A DNA stretch of 16,046 bases from Clostridia bacterium (GCA_017407305.1 JAFQWS010000044.1:1-16046), one strand, 5' to 3'; positions 1 through 5,497 are shown, numbered from the stretch's first letter. Notes: generated from the sequence alone by a model not told the origin. Made by a program: numbers and translations.

Positions 1-482
1 ACGCCGTCAATGTTTTTGGCACACAAAATCACGTCTGCTTTCATATCAAAAGCACGCATTGCAGCGCCCGTGTCGGTGGAAACAAAAGGTTTTCCTGTGC
101 CACAAGCAAAAACAACAACTTGGTTATTTTCAAATGCTTTTTCAATGTTTTCACTTGTGCAGTAGTCAGCCACGCTGTCAATTTTCAAGGGGGACAAAAC
201 GACACTGTCGCAATCCAAAGTTGCCAATCTTTCGCTGAGCAAAATTGAATTGATTGCCGTTGACAACATTCCCATATAATCGGCACGTTGACGAGTGAGT
301 TCTTTTGTTTGTCTGCCACGGATGATGTTGCCACCACCGGAAACAACGCCAACTTTGATGCCTTTGTCACTGATTGCTTTGATTTGTTTTGCAACTGCCA
401 AAGCACGTTGTGCATCAAAAATTTTATCGTCATGACCATATGCTTCGCCACTAACTTTGATTAAAACTCTGTTGTATTTCAT
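1..482 (-). CDS. pyrH: UMP kinase PyrH, 3' end cut off by the window
   Basis: This gene encodes uridylate kinase of the bacterial amino-acid-kinase fold, which phosphorylates UMP to UDP with ATP in pyrimidine nucleotide synthesis in the cytoplasm. About 160 of the usual 235 to 240 residues are present. Visible family signatures are VLIKVSGEA near residue 6, the GGGN nucleotide-binding loop at residues 49-52, ADYMGML at about 67-73, and GTGKPFVSTDTGAAMRA at about 128-144, which corresponds to the GTGNPFFTTD-type motif. The loop after SGEA is shorter than in Bacillus or Escherichia. The ATG at 480-482 is chosen because an AAGGTG ribosome binding site lies just upstream and the family N-terminus aligns there. 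It is third in the rpsB-tsf-pyrH order common in bacteria; frr would be expected beyond the window. A strong hairpin separates it from tsf. The identification is secure; the missing C-terminus cannot be judged. Confidence 0.95.
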   Translation of the reverse strand, partial: MKYNRVLIKVSGEAYGHDDKIFDAQRALAVAKQIKAISDKGIKVGVVSGGGNIIRGRQTKELTRQRADYMGMLSTAINSILLSERLATLDCDSVVLSPLKIDSVADYCTSENIEKAFENNQVVVFACGTGKPFVSTDTGAAMRAFDMKADVILCAKNIDG

Positions 483-500
483 TTTTCACCTTATAAAAGA

Positions 501-527
501 CAAGGGAACACTTGTTGCGTTCCCTTG
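501..527 (-). terminator. intercistronic hairpin between tsf and pyrH, possible partial terminator
   Basis: A perfect 9-bp stem (CAAGGGAAC paired with GTTCCCTTG) encloses a 9-nt loop in the 70-base gap between tsf and pyrH. On the coding strand it is followed by TCTTTTAT, a short interrupted T-run, and then directly by the pyrH ribosome binding site. The weak T-run suggests partial termination or an RNA processing or stability element that lowers pyrH expression relative to rpsB and tsf. The structure is seen in the sequence; the function is inferred. Confidence 0.5.
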
Positions 528-552
528 TAATTTGTTTGTTTTTTTTATAAAA

Positions 553-1452
553 TTAGATGTTTTTAAGTGCGTCTGCAATTTCTTCAGCAAACGTGTCAAC
601 TCTCTTTTCGATACCTTGACCCATTTCATATTTTGCAAAACGAACAACGGAAATTTCTGCACCGATTGCTTTTGCAACACGTGCAATTTCGCCCTTGACG
701 TTGACTTCGTCATTTTTGACGTAAGGTTGTTCGAGCAAGCAAACTTCTTTGTAGTATTTTTGAATACGACCAACGACCATTTTTTCAATGATTGCTTCGG
801 GTTTGCCTTCGTTTCTTGCTTGGTTTGCCAAAATTTCTCTTTCTGCTTCCAATTTTGCAGGATCTACGTCGTTAACGCTGACAACGTCGGGTTTTGCTGC
901 TGCGATTTGCATGCAAACGTTGTGACCCAATTCGGCAACTTGGTCATTGCTGACTGCTGTTTGCAATTCAACGACAACACCGATTTTGCCACCCATGTGG
1001 ATGTAACTTTCCAAAACACCGTTTTGGCCTGCGACGAATTTTTCAAAACGTCTGATGGAGATTTTTTCGCCAATTGCTGCTGTTGCTTCTGCAACGAGTG
1101 TGGAAATTTGGGCAATTGTCAAAAGTTCTTCAACGTCTTTTATGTCGTGATTGAGAATATATGCTGCAACTTTTTCTACCAATGCAACAAATTGATCGCT
1201 GCGTGCAACGAAGTCTGTTTCGCAGTTGACTTCCAAAAGTACTGCAACGTTGTTTTCAACTTGGCAATGTACCAAACCTTCTGCTGCAATTCTAGATGCT
1301 TTCTTTGCTGCAGATGCCATACCTTTTTCGCGCAAGTATTTAACTGCTTCGTCCATATCACCGTTGGTTTCTTGAAGTGCACGTTTGCAGTCCATCATGC
1401 CAACGCCTGTGATTTCTCTAAGTTTCATAATGTCTTTGTTGGTAAAGTTCAT
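553..1452 (-). CDS. tsf: Translation elongation factor Ts
   Basis: EF-Ts is the guanine nucleotide exchange factor that regenerates EF-Tu-GTP from EF-Tu-GDP during elongation. The 299-residue product has the usual family length. The N-terminal UBA-like domain starts with NKDIMKLREITGVGMMDCK (residues 5-23), followed by the TDFV signature at 79-82 inside CETDFVARSDQF, which inserts into EF-Tu. The dimerisation core follows, with LGHNVCMQIAAAKP near residue 175. The ATG at 1450-1452 has a GGAG ribosome binding site about 11 bases upstream. It lies 33 bases after rpsB and is very probably transcribed with it. The whole reading frame contains no TTA, CTA or TCA codon, so the opposite strand stays open over its full length; that antisense frame is an artefact of codon choice. 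Nothing in the protein looks abnormal. Confidence 0.98.
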   Translation of the reverse strand: MNFTNKDIMKLREITGVGMMDCKRALQETNGDMDEAVKYLREKGMASAAKKASRIAAEGLVHCQVENNVAVLLEVNCETDFVARSDQFVALVEKVAAYILNHDIKDVEELLTIAQISTLVAEATAAIGEKISIRRFEKFVAGQNGVLESYIHMGGKIGVVVELQTAVSNDQVAELGHNVCMQIAAAKPDVVSVNDVDPAKLEAEREILANQARNEGKPEAIIEKMVVGRIQKYYKEVCLLEQPYVKNDEVNVKGEIARVAKAIGAEISVVRFAKYEMGQGIEKRVDTFAEEIADALKNI

Positions 1453-1485
1453 TGTATGTGAATCTCCTTAATATTTTTTCAACAG

Positions 1486-2220
1486 TTATTCTGCTTGTGC
1501 AGGTTGTGCAGGTTCGTCTTCGTCAACGGAAAGTACAACGCCTTCTTTTGCTTCGATAACTGCACTTGCAATGATGGATGCAATAATTTTTACTGCGCCA
1601 ATTGCGTCGTCGTTGCCGGGACTTGCAACTGTAACGTCATCGGGATCACAGTTTGTATCGATGATTGCAACGATGGGGATATTCAAAGAATGTGCTTCTT
1701 GAATTGCGATAGATTCTTTTTTGGGATCAACTACGAACATGCAACCGGGCATACCTTTCATATCTTTGATACCGCCAAGGTTGAGTTGAAGTTTTTCGCG
1801 TTCTGCTTTGAGTTTTGCAACTTCTTTTTTGGACAACAAATCGAAATCGCCAAGTTTTTCCATTTGGTTGATTGTGTTGAGTCTTTCGATACGTGTTTTG
1901 ATTGTTTTGAAGTTGGTCAACGTGCCACCCAACCAACGATTGTTGATGTAGTATTCACCACAACGTTCTGCTTCGGATTGGATTGCTGCTTGTGCTTGTT
2001 TCTTTGTGCCGACGAACAAAATGGGTTTGCCTTCTTTTGCGATGTCGCGAACAAACGTGTAAGCTACTTCTGCTTGTTGTACAGTTTGTTGCAAGTCGAT
2101 GATGTGAATGTCATTTCTTGCTGCATAGATGTACTTTTTCATTTTGGGATTCCATCTTCTGGTTTGGTGACCAAAGTGTACACCTGCTTCCAAAAGTTGT
2201 TTCATTGAAACCACTGCCAT
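1486..2220 (-). CDS. rpsB: 30S ribosomal protein S2
   Basis: Ribosomal protein S2 (uS2) binds the 16S rRNA at the head-body junction of the small subunit and is needed to recruit S1-type functions in many bacteria. The 244-residue product carries the classical N-terminal signature LLEAGVHFGHQTRRWNPKMK (residues 9-28), followed by YIYAARNDIHIIDLQ, the internal FVGTKKQAQ motif, NNRWLGGTLTNF, and the C-terminal signature VDPKKESIAIQEAHSLNIP followed by DTNCDP. A short acidic tail (VDEDEPAQPAQAE) is common in this group. The ATG at 2218-2220 is preceded by AAAGGAG, but with an unusually long 12-base spacing. It is the first gene of the rpsB-tsf-pyrH operon, with a clear promoter at 2342-2370 and a leader that may fold. 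Autogenous control by S2 is known for enterobacterial rpsB; here it is only a suggestion. Confidence 0.98.
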   Translation of the reverse strand: MAVVSMKQLLEAGVHFGHQTRRWNPKMKKYIYAARNDIHIIDLQQTVQQAEVAYTFVRDIAKEGKPILFVGTKKQAQAAIQSEAERCGEYYINNRWLGGTLTNFKTIKTRIERLNTINQMEKLGDFDLLSKKEVAKLKAEREKLQLNLGGIKDMKGMPGCMFVVDPKKESIAIQEAHSLNIPIVAIIDTNCDPDDVTVASPGNDDAIGAVKIIASIIASAVIEAKEGVVLSVDEDEPAQPAQAE

Positions 2221-2335
2221 AATTTTTCTTTTCTCCTTTAATATAAATTGTTTTACCTCCCCGTTGTCATATCTTTGTCTTTTACTCTATTAAAAGCACA
2301 ACCGACAAACAACAATACGGGTGCGTATTAAACCA
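2221..2335 (-). promoter_or_regulatory. rpsB 5' leader with predicted nested hairpin and an orphan Shine-Dalgarno-like sequence
   Basis: The predicted transcript begins near 2335, giving a leader of about 115 nt. By eye it can form three nested helices. P1 pairs 2312-2321 with 2260-2267 (8 bp with a 2-nt bulge), P2 pairs 2304-2309 with 2274-2279 (6 perfect bp), and P3 pairs 2292-2295 with 2280-2283 (4 A-U bp, 8-nt loop). A GGGGAGG sequence (coding strand of 2256-2262) resembles a strong ribosome binding site but has no ATG, GTG or TTG at usable distance. Its first bases fall in P1. This could be a ribosomal-protein leader controlling rpsB, but neither folding energy nor conservation has been calculated. 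Confidence 0.4.
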
Positions 2336-2341
2336 AAATAG

Positions 2342-2370
2342 ATTATAACAAAGTCCGTTAATTTTGGCAA
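2342..2370 (-). promoter_or_regulatory. Strong sigma-A-type promoter for rpsB-tsf-pyrH
   Basis: On the minus strand TTGCCA (2365-2370) and a perfect TATAAT (2342-2347) are separated by exactly 17 bases, and the -10 box is extended by TG one base upstream (TGTTATAAT). It lies between the DUF1292 terminator and rpsB, so it is the obvious promoter of the translation operon. The predicted start site is near 2335. Confidence 0.85.
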
Positions 2371-2382
2371 ATAAAAATAAGC

Positions 2383-2411
2383 AAAAAAGAACGCTTTTTG
2401 AGCGTTCTTTT
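2383..2411 (-). terminator. Intrinsic terminator after the DUF1292 gene
   Basis: An 11-bp stem of 2385-2395 with 2401-2411 (GAACGCT core, A/T flanks) encloses a 5-nt loop. Reading on the minus strand it runs into TTTTTTGCTTATTTTT. On the plus strand T-runs also follow, so it could work both ways, but no plus-strand gene needs it. It ends the ruvX-DUF1292 unit about 40 bases after the stop codon. Confidence 0.85.
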
Positions 2412-2452
2412 GCTTTTTTTGATATTTTTTTTTAAAATTTTACCAATCACAA

Positions 2453-2833
2453 TTAGCTTTCGTGATGATGGCAGTCGCAATGGCACTCATCGCCGTCACA
2501 ATCGCATTCACCGTCACAATCGCATTCACCATCGTGGCAACCACAATGACATTCGTCGTCAAGGTTGATCAACTTTTGATAAAGTACTTCGTACAATTCG
2601 TCGTCAACAGGTGTCAAAGAATCAAATTCTTTGTCGTCTTCAGAGTAAGAATCGATTGAGTTAATTTCCAAAACGTCTTGGTCTTCACCTTCAAGGCATT
2701 GCAAGCAGACGTATTCTTTGTCTTCGTGGTCAAGAGTTGCAACGTAAACAAATTTCACTTCGTTGCCGTTTTCGTCTTCCAAAATGACGATTTCTTCGGG
2801 TTGTTCAAGTTCGTTTTTGATATCTTCTGCCAT
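2453..2833 (-). CDS. DUF1292 family protein (YrzB-like) with Cys/His/Asp-rich C-terminal tail
   Basis: This 126-residue acidic protein belongs to the DUF1292 family: the core EEIVILEDENGNEVKFVYV (residues 13-31), then YVCLQCLEGE, then a run of acidic residues ending in DDELYEVLYQKL (78-88), is the family pattern. The family has no established biochemical role. The unusual part is the tail from about residue 92 to 126. It is built of ECHCGCH, two DGECDC units and ECHCDCHHH, giving 10 cysteines and 6 histidines among acidic residues, which suggests metal binding (inference). C43 and C46 form another CxxC pair in the core. The start ATG (2831-2833) is chosen because GGAGG lies 8 bases upstream; an in-frame TTG further upstream would overlap that site. 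The gene follows ruvX by 21 bases, matching the conserved yrrK-yrzB pair of Bacillus, and is followed by a strong terminator. Confidence 0.88.
   Translation of the reverse strand: MAEDIKNELEQPEEIVILEDENGNEVKFVYVATLDHEDKEYVCLQCLEGEDQDVLEINSIDSYSEDDKEFDSLTPVDDELYEVLYQKLINLDDECHCGCHDGECDCDGECDCDGDECHCDCHHHES
2493..2528 (-). repeat. Perfect 18-bp direct tandem repeat (2 copies) inside the DUF1292 gene
   Basis: The plus-strand unit CCGTCACAATCGCATTCA occurs twice back to back (2493-2510 and 2511-2528), with degenerate copies on both sides. Because the unit is six codons long, each copy adds a DGECDC block to the cysteine-rich tail without changing the frame. The tail may therefore vary in length between strains by repeat slippage. 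Confidence 0.9.
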
Positions 2834-2854
2834 GGTTTTTTCCTCCAATAATTT

Positions 2855-3265
2855 TTAAAATCTATCAAGATAGCCTTGCAAAATGATTGCTGCCGCCACC
2901 TTGTCAACTACGTTTTTTCTGTTTTCACGACGCATACCACTTTCAATAAGCACTCTTTGTGCCGACACAGTGGTCAAACGTTCGTCAACAAATTTGATGG
3001 GAATATTTGTTTGAGATTGCAATTGTTCAATGAACTCGCGAGTCTTTTGCGTTTGTGGGTTTTCTTGACCGTTGAGGCTCAACGGAAGTCCCGACAAAAT
3101 CAACTCTACGTCATTTTGCTTGCAAACGTTTAATATATAGTCAAAATCTGCTTGACTGTTTTTTCTTTTGAGTGTTTCCAAAGGGTTGGCAATAATTTTC
3201 ATAATGTCGCTCATTGCCAAGCCAATGCGTACGTCACCGACGTCTAAACAAAGTATTCTTCCCAT
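2855..3265 (-). CDS. ruvX: RuvX/YqgF family putative Holliday junction resolvase / pre-16S rRNA nuclease
   Basis: This RNase H-fold nuclease belongs to the YqgF/RuvX family, linked to processing of the 5' end of 16S rRNA precursor and proposed earlier to resolve Holliday junctions. The 136-residue product has the usual length. The fold begins with ILCLDVGDVRIGLAMSD (residues 4-20), whose Asp8 is the first catalytic acid. SGLPLSLNG lies at 58-66, FVDERLTTVSA at 92-102 with the second acid, and NVVDKVAAAIILQ at 118-130 with the third acid at Asp121. The ATG at 3263-3265 has no recognisable ribosome binding site. Instead an extended -10 element ends only 9 bases upstream, so the mRNA may be leaderless. 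It precedes the DUF1292 gene by 21 bases and is separated from the upstream small gene by a terminator. The family assignment is secure; which of the two roles applies here cannot be told from sequence. Confidence 0.95.
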   Translation of the reverse strand: MGRILCLDVGDVRIGLAMSDIMKIIANPLETLKRKNSQADFDYILNVCKQNDVELILSGLPLSLNGQENPQTQKTREFIEQLQSQTNIPIKFVDERLTTVSAQRVLIESGMRRENRKNVVDKVAAAIILQGYLDRF

Positions 3266-3274
3266 AGTGATTTT

Positions 3275-3283
3275 ATTGTAACA
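3275..3283 (-). promoter_or_regulatory. Candidate extended -10 promoter for ruvX-DUF1292
   Basis: The minus strand reads TG-T-TACAAT, an extended -10 box (TACAAT at 3275-3280, TG at 3282-3283). No good -35 box is seen; the hexamer at 17-base spacing is a poor TATCAA. The box ends 9 bases before the ruvX ATG, which would place the start site 2 to 4 bases before it. A terminator lies upstream, so a promoter is expected in this gap. Confidence 0.5.
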
Positions 3284-3320
3284 TAAATTTTTGTTATTTG
3301 ATAGCGTTTTGTCGCTAAAA

Positions 3321-3350
3321 AAAGCAAAAAAGGAAAGTTTTTAACTTTCC
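3321..3350 (-). terminator. Intrinsic terminator after the 40-residue membrane protein gene
   Basis: A 7-bp stem, GGAAAGT (3332-3338) with ACTTTCC (3344-3350) and a 5-nt loop, is followed on the minus strand by TTTTTTGCTTTTTTT. It starts 7 bases after the small gene's stop codon and closes the iscR-iscS-iscU-small protein unit. No matching T-run exists on the other strand, so it acts in the gene direction. Confidence 0.85.
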
Positions 3351-3357
3351 CTTGCAA

Positions 3358-3480
3358 TCAATGCTTTTTGAGCATCTTGTTTTTTGCTTTGTCTACCAAG
3401 TTTTTGATTTCGGGCGAACCTTCAATCAAAACAACGGCAGTCATCATACCAATTGCAATACCAGTAAATAATTTGTTCAT
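3358..3480 (-). CDS. Small single-pass membrane protein, 40 residues, unknown function
   Basis: I do not recognise this gene from a named family. The reading frame encodes 40 residues: MNK, then a hydrophobic segment of about 16 residues from Leu4 to Ile19 containing a GIAIG (GxxxG) motif, then a basic, probably amphipathic tail (IKNLVDKAKNKMLKKH). This predicts one membrane helix with the lysine-rich end in the cytoplasm. Support for a real gene is a near-ideal GGGAGG ribosome binding site 7 bases before the ATG, a clean stop codon, and an intrinsic terminator 7 bases later. It lies 52 bases after iscU with no terminator between, so it can be transcribed with the Fe-S operon, or from a weak promoter in the gap. 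Alternatives are a YtxH-like membrane anchor or a short hydrophobic toxin-like peptide; neither can be established here. Confidence 0.75.
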   Translation of the reverse strand: MNKLFTGIAIGMMTAVVLIEGSPEIKNLVDKAKNKMLKKH

Positions 3481-3502
3481 CTTGCATCCTCCCTTTTGTA
3501 GT

Positions 3503-3532
3503 AGTATGACAAGATAATCAAAGGTTATTCAA
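3503..3532 (-). promoter_or_regulatory. Weak candidate promoter for the 40-residue protein gene
   Basis: On the minus strand TTGAAT (3527-3532) and CATACT (3503-3508) are 18 bases apart, with a TG one base before the -10 box. It sits directly after the iscU stop codon. The match is partial and read-through from the iscR promoter would also serve the gene, so this is tentative. Confidence 0.3.
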
Positions 3533-3901
3533 TTATTGATGTTTAGAGCGATAATCTTCAATTGCTTTTTTTATTGCTTCTTCTGCCAAAACCGAGCAGT
3601 GCAATTTTTGAGGGGGCAAACCTTCCAAATACTCCACAACTTTTTCATTTGTCAATTGCAATGCTTGGTCAAGAGTCATGCCAATGACCATTTTTGTTGC
3701 GCAAGATGACGTTGCAATTGCTGCTGTGCAACCAAAAGTTTGAAATTTTGCATCGGTAATGATATCATTTTCCACTTTGATGGTGATTTTCATAATATCA
3801 CCGCAAGTTGCGTTGCCTACGACACCGACACCGTCTGCATTTTCAATAACGCCTACGTTTTGAGGGTTGGCAAATTCTTCTAAAACTTTATTGTTATACA
3901 T
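3533..3901 (-). CDS. iscU: Fe-S cluster assembly scaffold IscU
   Basis: IscU is the scaffold on which sulfur delivered by IscS and iron are assembled into 2Fe-2S clusters. The 122-residue product begins with the family start YNNKVLEEFANPQNVG (residues 2-17). The three cluster ligands are C33 in ATCGD (followed by the conserved Asp35), C58 in FGCTAAIATSS and C102 in LHCSVLAEEAI. LPPQK at 95-99 matches the LPPVK motif recognised by the HscA chaperone in proteobacteria. There is no insertion between C33 and C58 of the kind found in SufU, so this is the IscU/NifU N-domain type although the host looks like Bacillota. An extra cysteine, C67, lies in SSCATK. The start overlaps the last 8 bases of iscS, consistent with translational coupling and matched dosage with the desulfurase. 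Confidence 0.95.
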   Translation of the reverse strand: MYNNKVLEEFANPQNVGVIENADGVGVVGNATCGDIMKITIKVENDIITDAKFQTFGCTAAIATSSCATKMVIGMTLDQALQLTNEKVVEYLEGLPPQKLHCSVLAEEAIKKAIEDYRSKHQ

Positions 3902-5072
3902 TGTGAGTTTCTCCTTGTTTCAAGTTGAAAAGTGGCGACATTTGACGCAATCTTTCCACGATTTTTGTAAGTGATTTTACCGTGTATTCCACTTCTTCTT
4001 TTGTATTTTCTTCGCCAAAGGTAAAACGGACTGAACCGTGTGCAACTTCAATGGGAACACCCATAGAAAGCAAAACGTGAGAAGGATCCAAACTTCCCGA
4101 TGCACACGCCGAACCACTGGAAACGGCAATTCCGTCCATATCCAACAACATCAAAATGCCTTCACTTTCCACAAATTCAAAAGCAAGGTTGGAAACTGAA
4201 CCAACACGGGGGCTTCCACCATTGAAATGCACGAAAGGAATGGCCTCTTTGACAAGTTGTTCAAAATAATTGCGCAAACTTTCCACGTGAGAATTGTGAT
4301 TGTCACGACTGTCTTGCACCAATTCCAAAGCCTTTGCCAAACCAACAATTGCAGGAGTATCCGTTGTACCACCACGATGAGATCTTTCTTGTGCACCACC
4401 TAAAATAAGCTTGTCAATTTTTACTCCGTTTCTAACGTACAATGCGCCCACACCCTTTGGGCCATTGAACTTGTGGGCGGAAATACTTGCCAAATCAAAA
4501 CCAAGCTCTTTGAAATTCAAGGGCAAATAGGGAACGGCTTGTACACAGTCGCTGTGGAAAAGCACTTTGTGGTCGTGGCAAATTTTTGCCAATTCTTTTA
4601 CAGGTTGAATTGTGCCCACCTCGTTGTTGACGTACATAACGGACACCAAAATTGTGTTGTCGTCAATAAGTTCTTCCAACTTTTGAGGGCTGACAAAACC
4701 ATTGTTGTCAACGGGCAATTCCACCACTTCAAAGCCATTGTTTTTCAACCATTTTGCAGTGTTCAAAATTGCGTGATGTTCAATTTGAGAAATGATGATT
4801 TTGTTGCCTTTGGATTTGTGTGCCAAAGCGATGCCTTTGAGTGCCCACGTGTCGGCTTCTGAACCACCCGACGTAAAATAAATTTCGTTGGGCATACAAC
4901 CAAAGTTTTTTGCAACCGATTGTCTTGCCAAAGCAACTGCGTTGGCTGTTTGTCTGCCACCTGAATAAAGGCTGTTGGCGTTTTCAAAATATTGGCAAAA
5001 ATAAGGTGTCATTGCATCCAAAACTTCTTTTTTCAATGGTGTGGTGGATGCGTGATCTAAATAAATTTTCAT
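3894..5072 (-). CDS. iscS: Cysteine desulfurase IscS/NifS (class I)
   Basis: This pyridoxal-phosphate enzyme takes sulfur from L-cysteine, releasing alanine and holding the sulfur as a persulfide for IscU and other acceptors. The 392 residues match the family length. Visible landmarks are the start IYLDHASTTPLKKEVLDAM (3-21), EHH at 98-100 whose first His stacks on PLP, NNEVGTIQP at 149-157, SISAHKFNGPKG at 197-207 with the PLP Lys at 201, and SSGSACASGS at 318-327 with catalytic Cys323 on the mobile loop. The long SACASGS loop defines class I rather than SufS-type class II. The ATG at 5070-5072 overlaps the iscR stop as ATGA, so the two genes are translationally linked. iscU overlaps its 3' end. 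It may also supply sulfur for tRNA thiolation; the mnmA gene often found nearby is not in this window. Confidence 0.97.
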   Translation of the reverse strand: MKIYLDHASTTPLKKEVLDAMTPYFCQYFENANSLYSGGRQTANAVALARQSVAKNFGCMPNEIYFTSGGSEADTWALKGIALAHKSKGNKIIISQIEHHAILNTAKWLKNNGFEVVELPVDNNGFVSPQKLEELIDDNTILVSVMYVNNEVGTIQPVKELAKICHDHKVLFHSDCVQAVPYLPLNFKELGFDLASISAHKFNGPKGVGALYVRNGVKIDKLILGGAQERSHRGGTTDTPAIVGLAKALELVQDSRDNHNSHVESLRNYFEQLVKEAIPFVHFNGGSPRVGSVSNLAFEFVESEGILMLLDMDGIAVSSGSACASGSLDPSHVLLSMGVPIEVAHGSVRFTFGEENTKEEVEYTVKSLTKIVERLRQMSPLFNLKQGETHNV

Positions 5073-5467
5073 TGTTCCTCCAAAAATTGTTGCAAAGTGA
5101 TGGAATCAAGATAGTTGTTGATGTTGAGGTACAAGTTGCACCACAATTTTTGCGCCAAGCACTTGGGGTTGCGCCCTGAACATTTGCCGGAAAGACAATC
5201 AACGATTTCCAAATTGTTTTCCAAAGGACGCAAAACTTCGCCAACGGTAATTTCTGAGGGATGTCTTGACAATTCGTAACCACCCAAAGAGCCACGTTTT
5301 GCAACGACAATGTCACTTTGCTTCAATATCGCAATGATTTGTTCCAAATATTTCTCGGTAACACCCGTTGATATAGCCAACTCGTTTACCGAAGTAAGTT
5401 TTCCATAGTTTTTTGCCAGTTGAGCAACGGCAAAAATTCCGTATCTGGCTTTTGAACTGAGTTTCAT
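5069..5467 (-). CDS. iscR: Rrf2 family transcriptional regulator, IscR-like
   Basis: This 132-residue Rrf2-family winged-helix regulator is probably the Fe-S sensing controller of the adjacent iscS-iscU genes. The N-terminal part KLSSKARYGIFAVAQLA (2-18) and the recognition region GVTEKYLEQIIAILKQS followed by VVAKRGSLGGYELSR (54-68) are typical of the family. The cysteine cluster is C91, C96 and C103 (spacing x4, x6), with a further C110 in KLWC. In the Escherichia protein the three cysteines are followed by a histidine ligand; the equivalent position here is Gln106, so either C110 or another residue would complete a cluster. The AGGA ribosome binding site is about 9 bases before the ATG. 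The gene is first in its operon behind a near-consensus promoter whose start site is covered by an inverted repeat, suggesting autoregulation. A CymR-like role in cysteine control is less likely because of the cysteines and neighbours. Confidence 0.9.
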   Translation of the reverse strand: MKLSSKARYGIFAVAQLAKNYGKLTSVNELAISTGVTEKYLEQIIAILKQSDIVVAKRGSLGGYELSRHPSEITVGEVLRPLENNLEIVDCLSGKCSGRNPKCLAQKLWCNLYLNINNYLDSITLQQFLEEQ

Positions 5468-5474
5468 AACTTTA

Positions 5475-5497
5475 ATTCCTACTATTTAACTAGGATT
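5475..5497 (-). promoter_or_regulatory. Inverted repeat over the iscR start site, candidate Rrf2/IscR operator
   Basis: The dyad has the form TCCTAnT-n5-AnTAGGA, centred on 5486, with one more matching pair at the ends. It begins immediately downstream of the -10 box and spans the predicted start site, an ideal position for repression. Rrf2-family dimers bind inverted repeats of about this length. That IscR is the protein that binds it is inferred from position only. Confidence 0.6.

Noticed and set aside
457..1461. 334-codon open frame on the plus strand
   Set aside because: It mirrors tsf and the tsf-pyrH gap, has an extreme Cys/Phe/Asn composition and no domain; tsf on the other strand is certain.
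2253..2270. Five-codon upstream frame (MTTGR) in the rpsB leader
   Set aside because: The frame is real but has no ribosome binding site of its own and its codons include the GGGGAGG sequence, so translation is unlikely. The open point is the orphan GGGGAGG, reported separately.
2461..2550. CRISPR-like or non-coding repeat array
   Set aside because: The repeats are directly adjacent without spacers, are multiples of three, and encode a consistent Cys/Asp pattern in frame with DUF1292.
2834..2848. Upstream TTG start for the DUF1292 gene
   Set aside because: The GGAGG ribosome binding site overlaps this stretch and is correctly placed for the ATG at 2833.
3302..3317. Hairpin TAGCG/CGCTA before ruvX as a terminator
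   Set aside because: On the minus strand it is not followed by a T-run, and the stem is only 5 bp. The real terminator for the upstream gene is at 3321-3350. The A-run lies on the wrong side.
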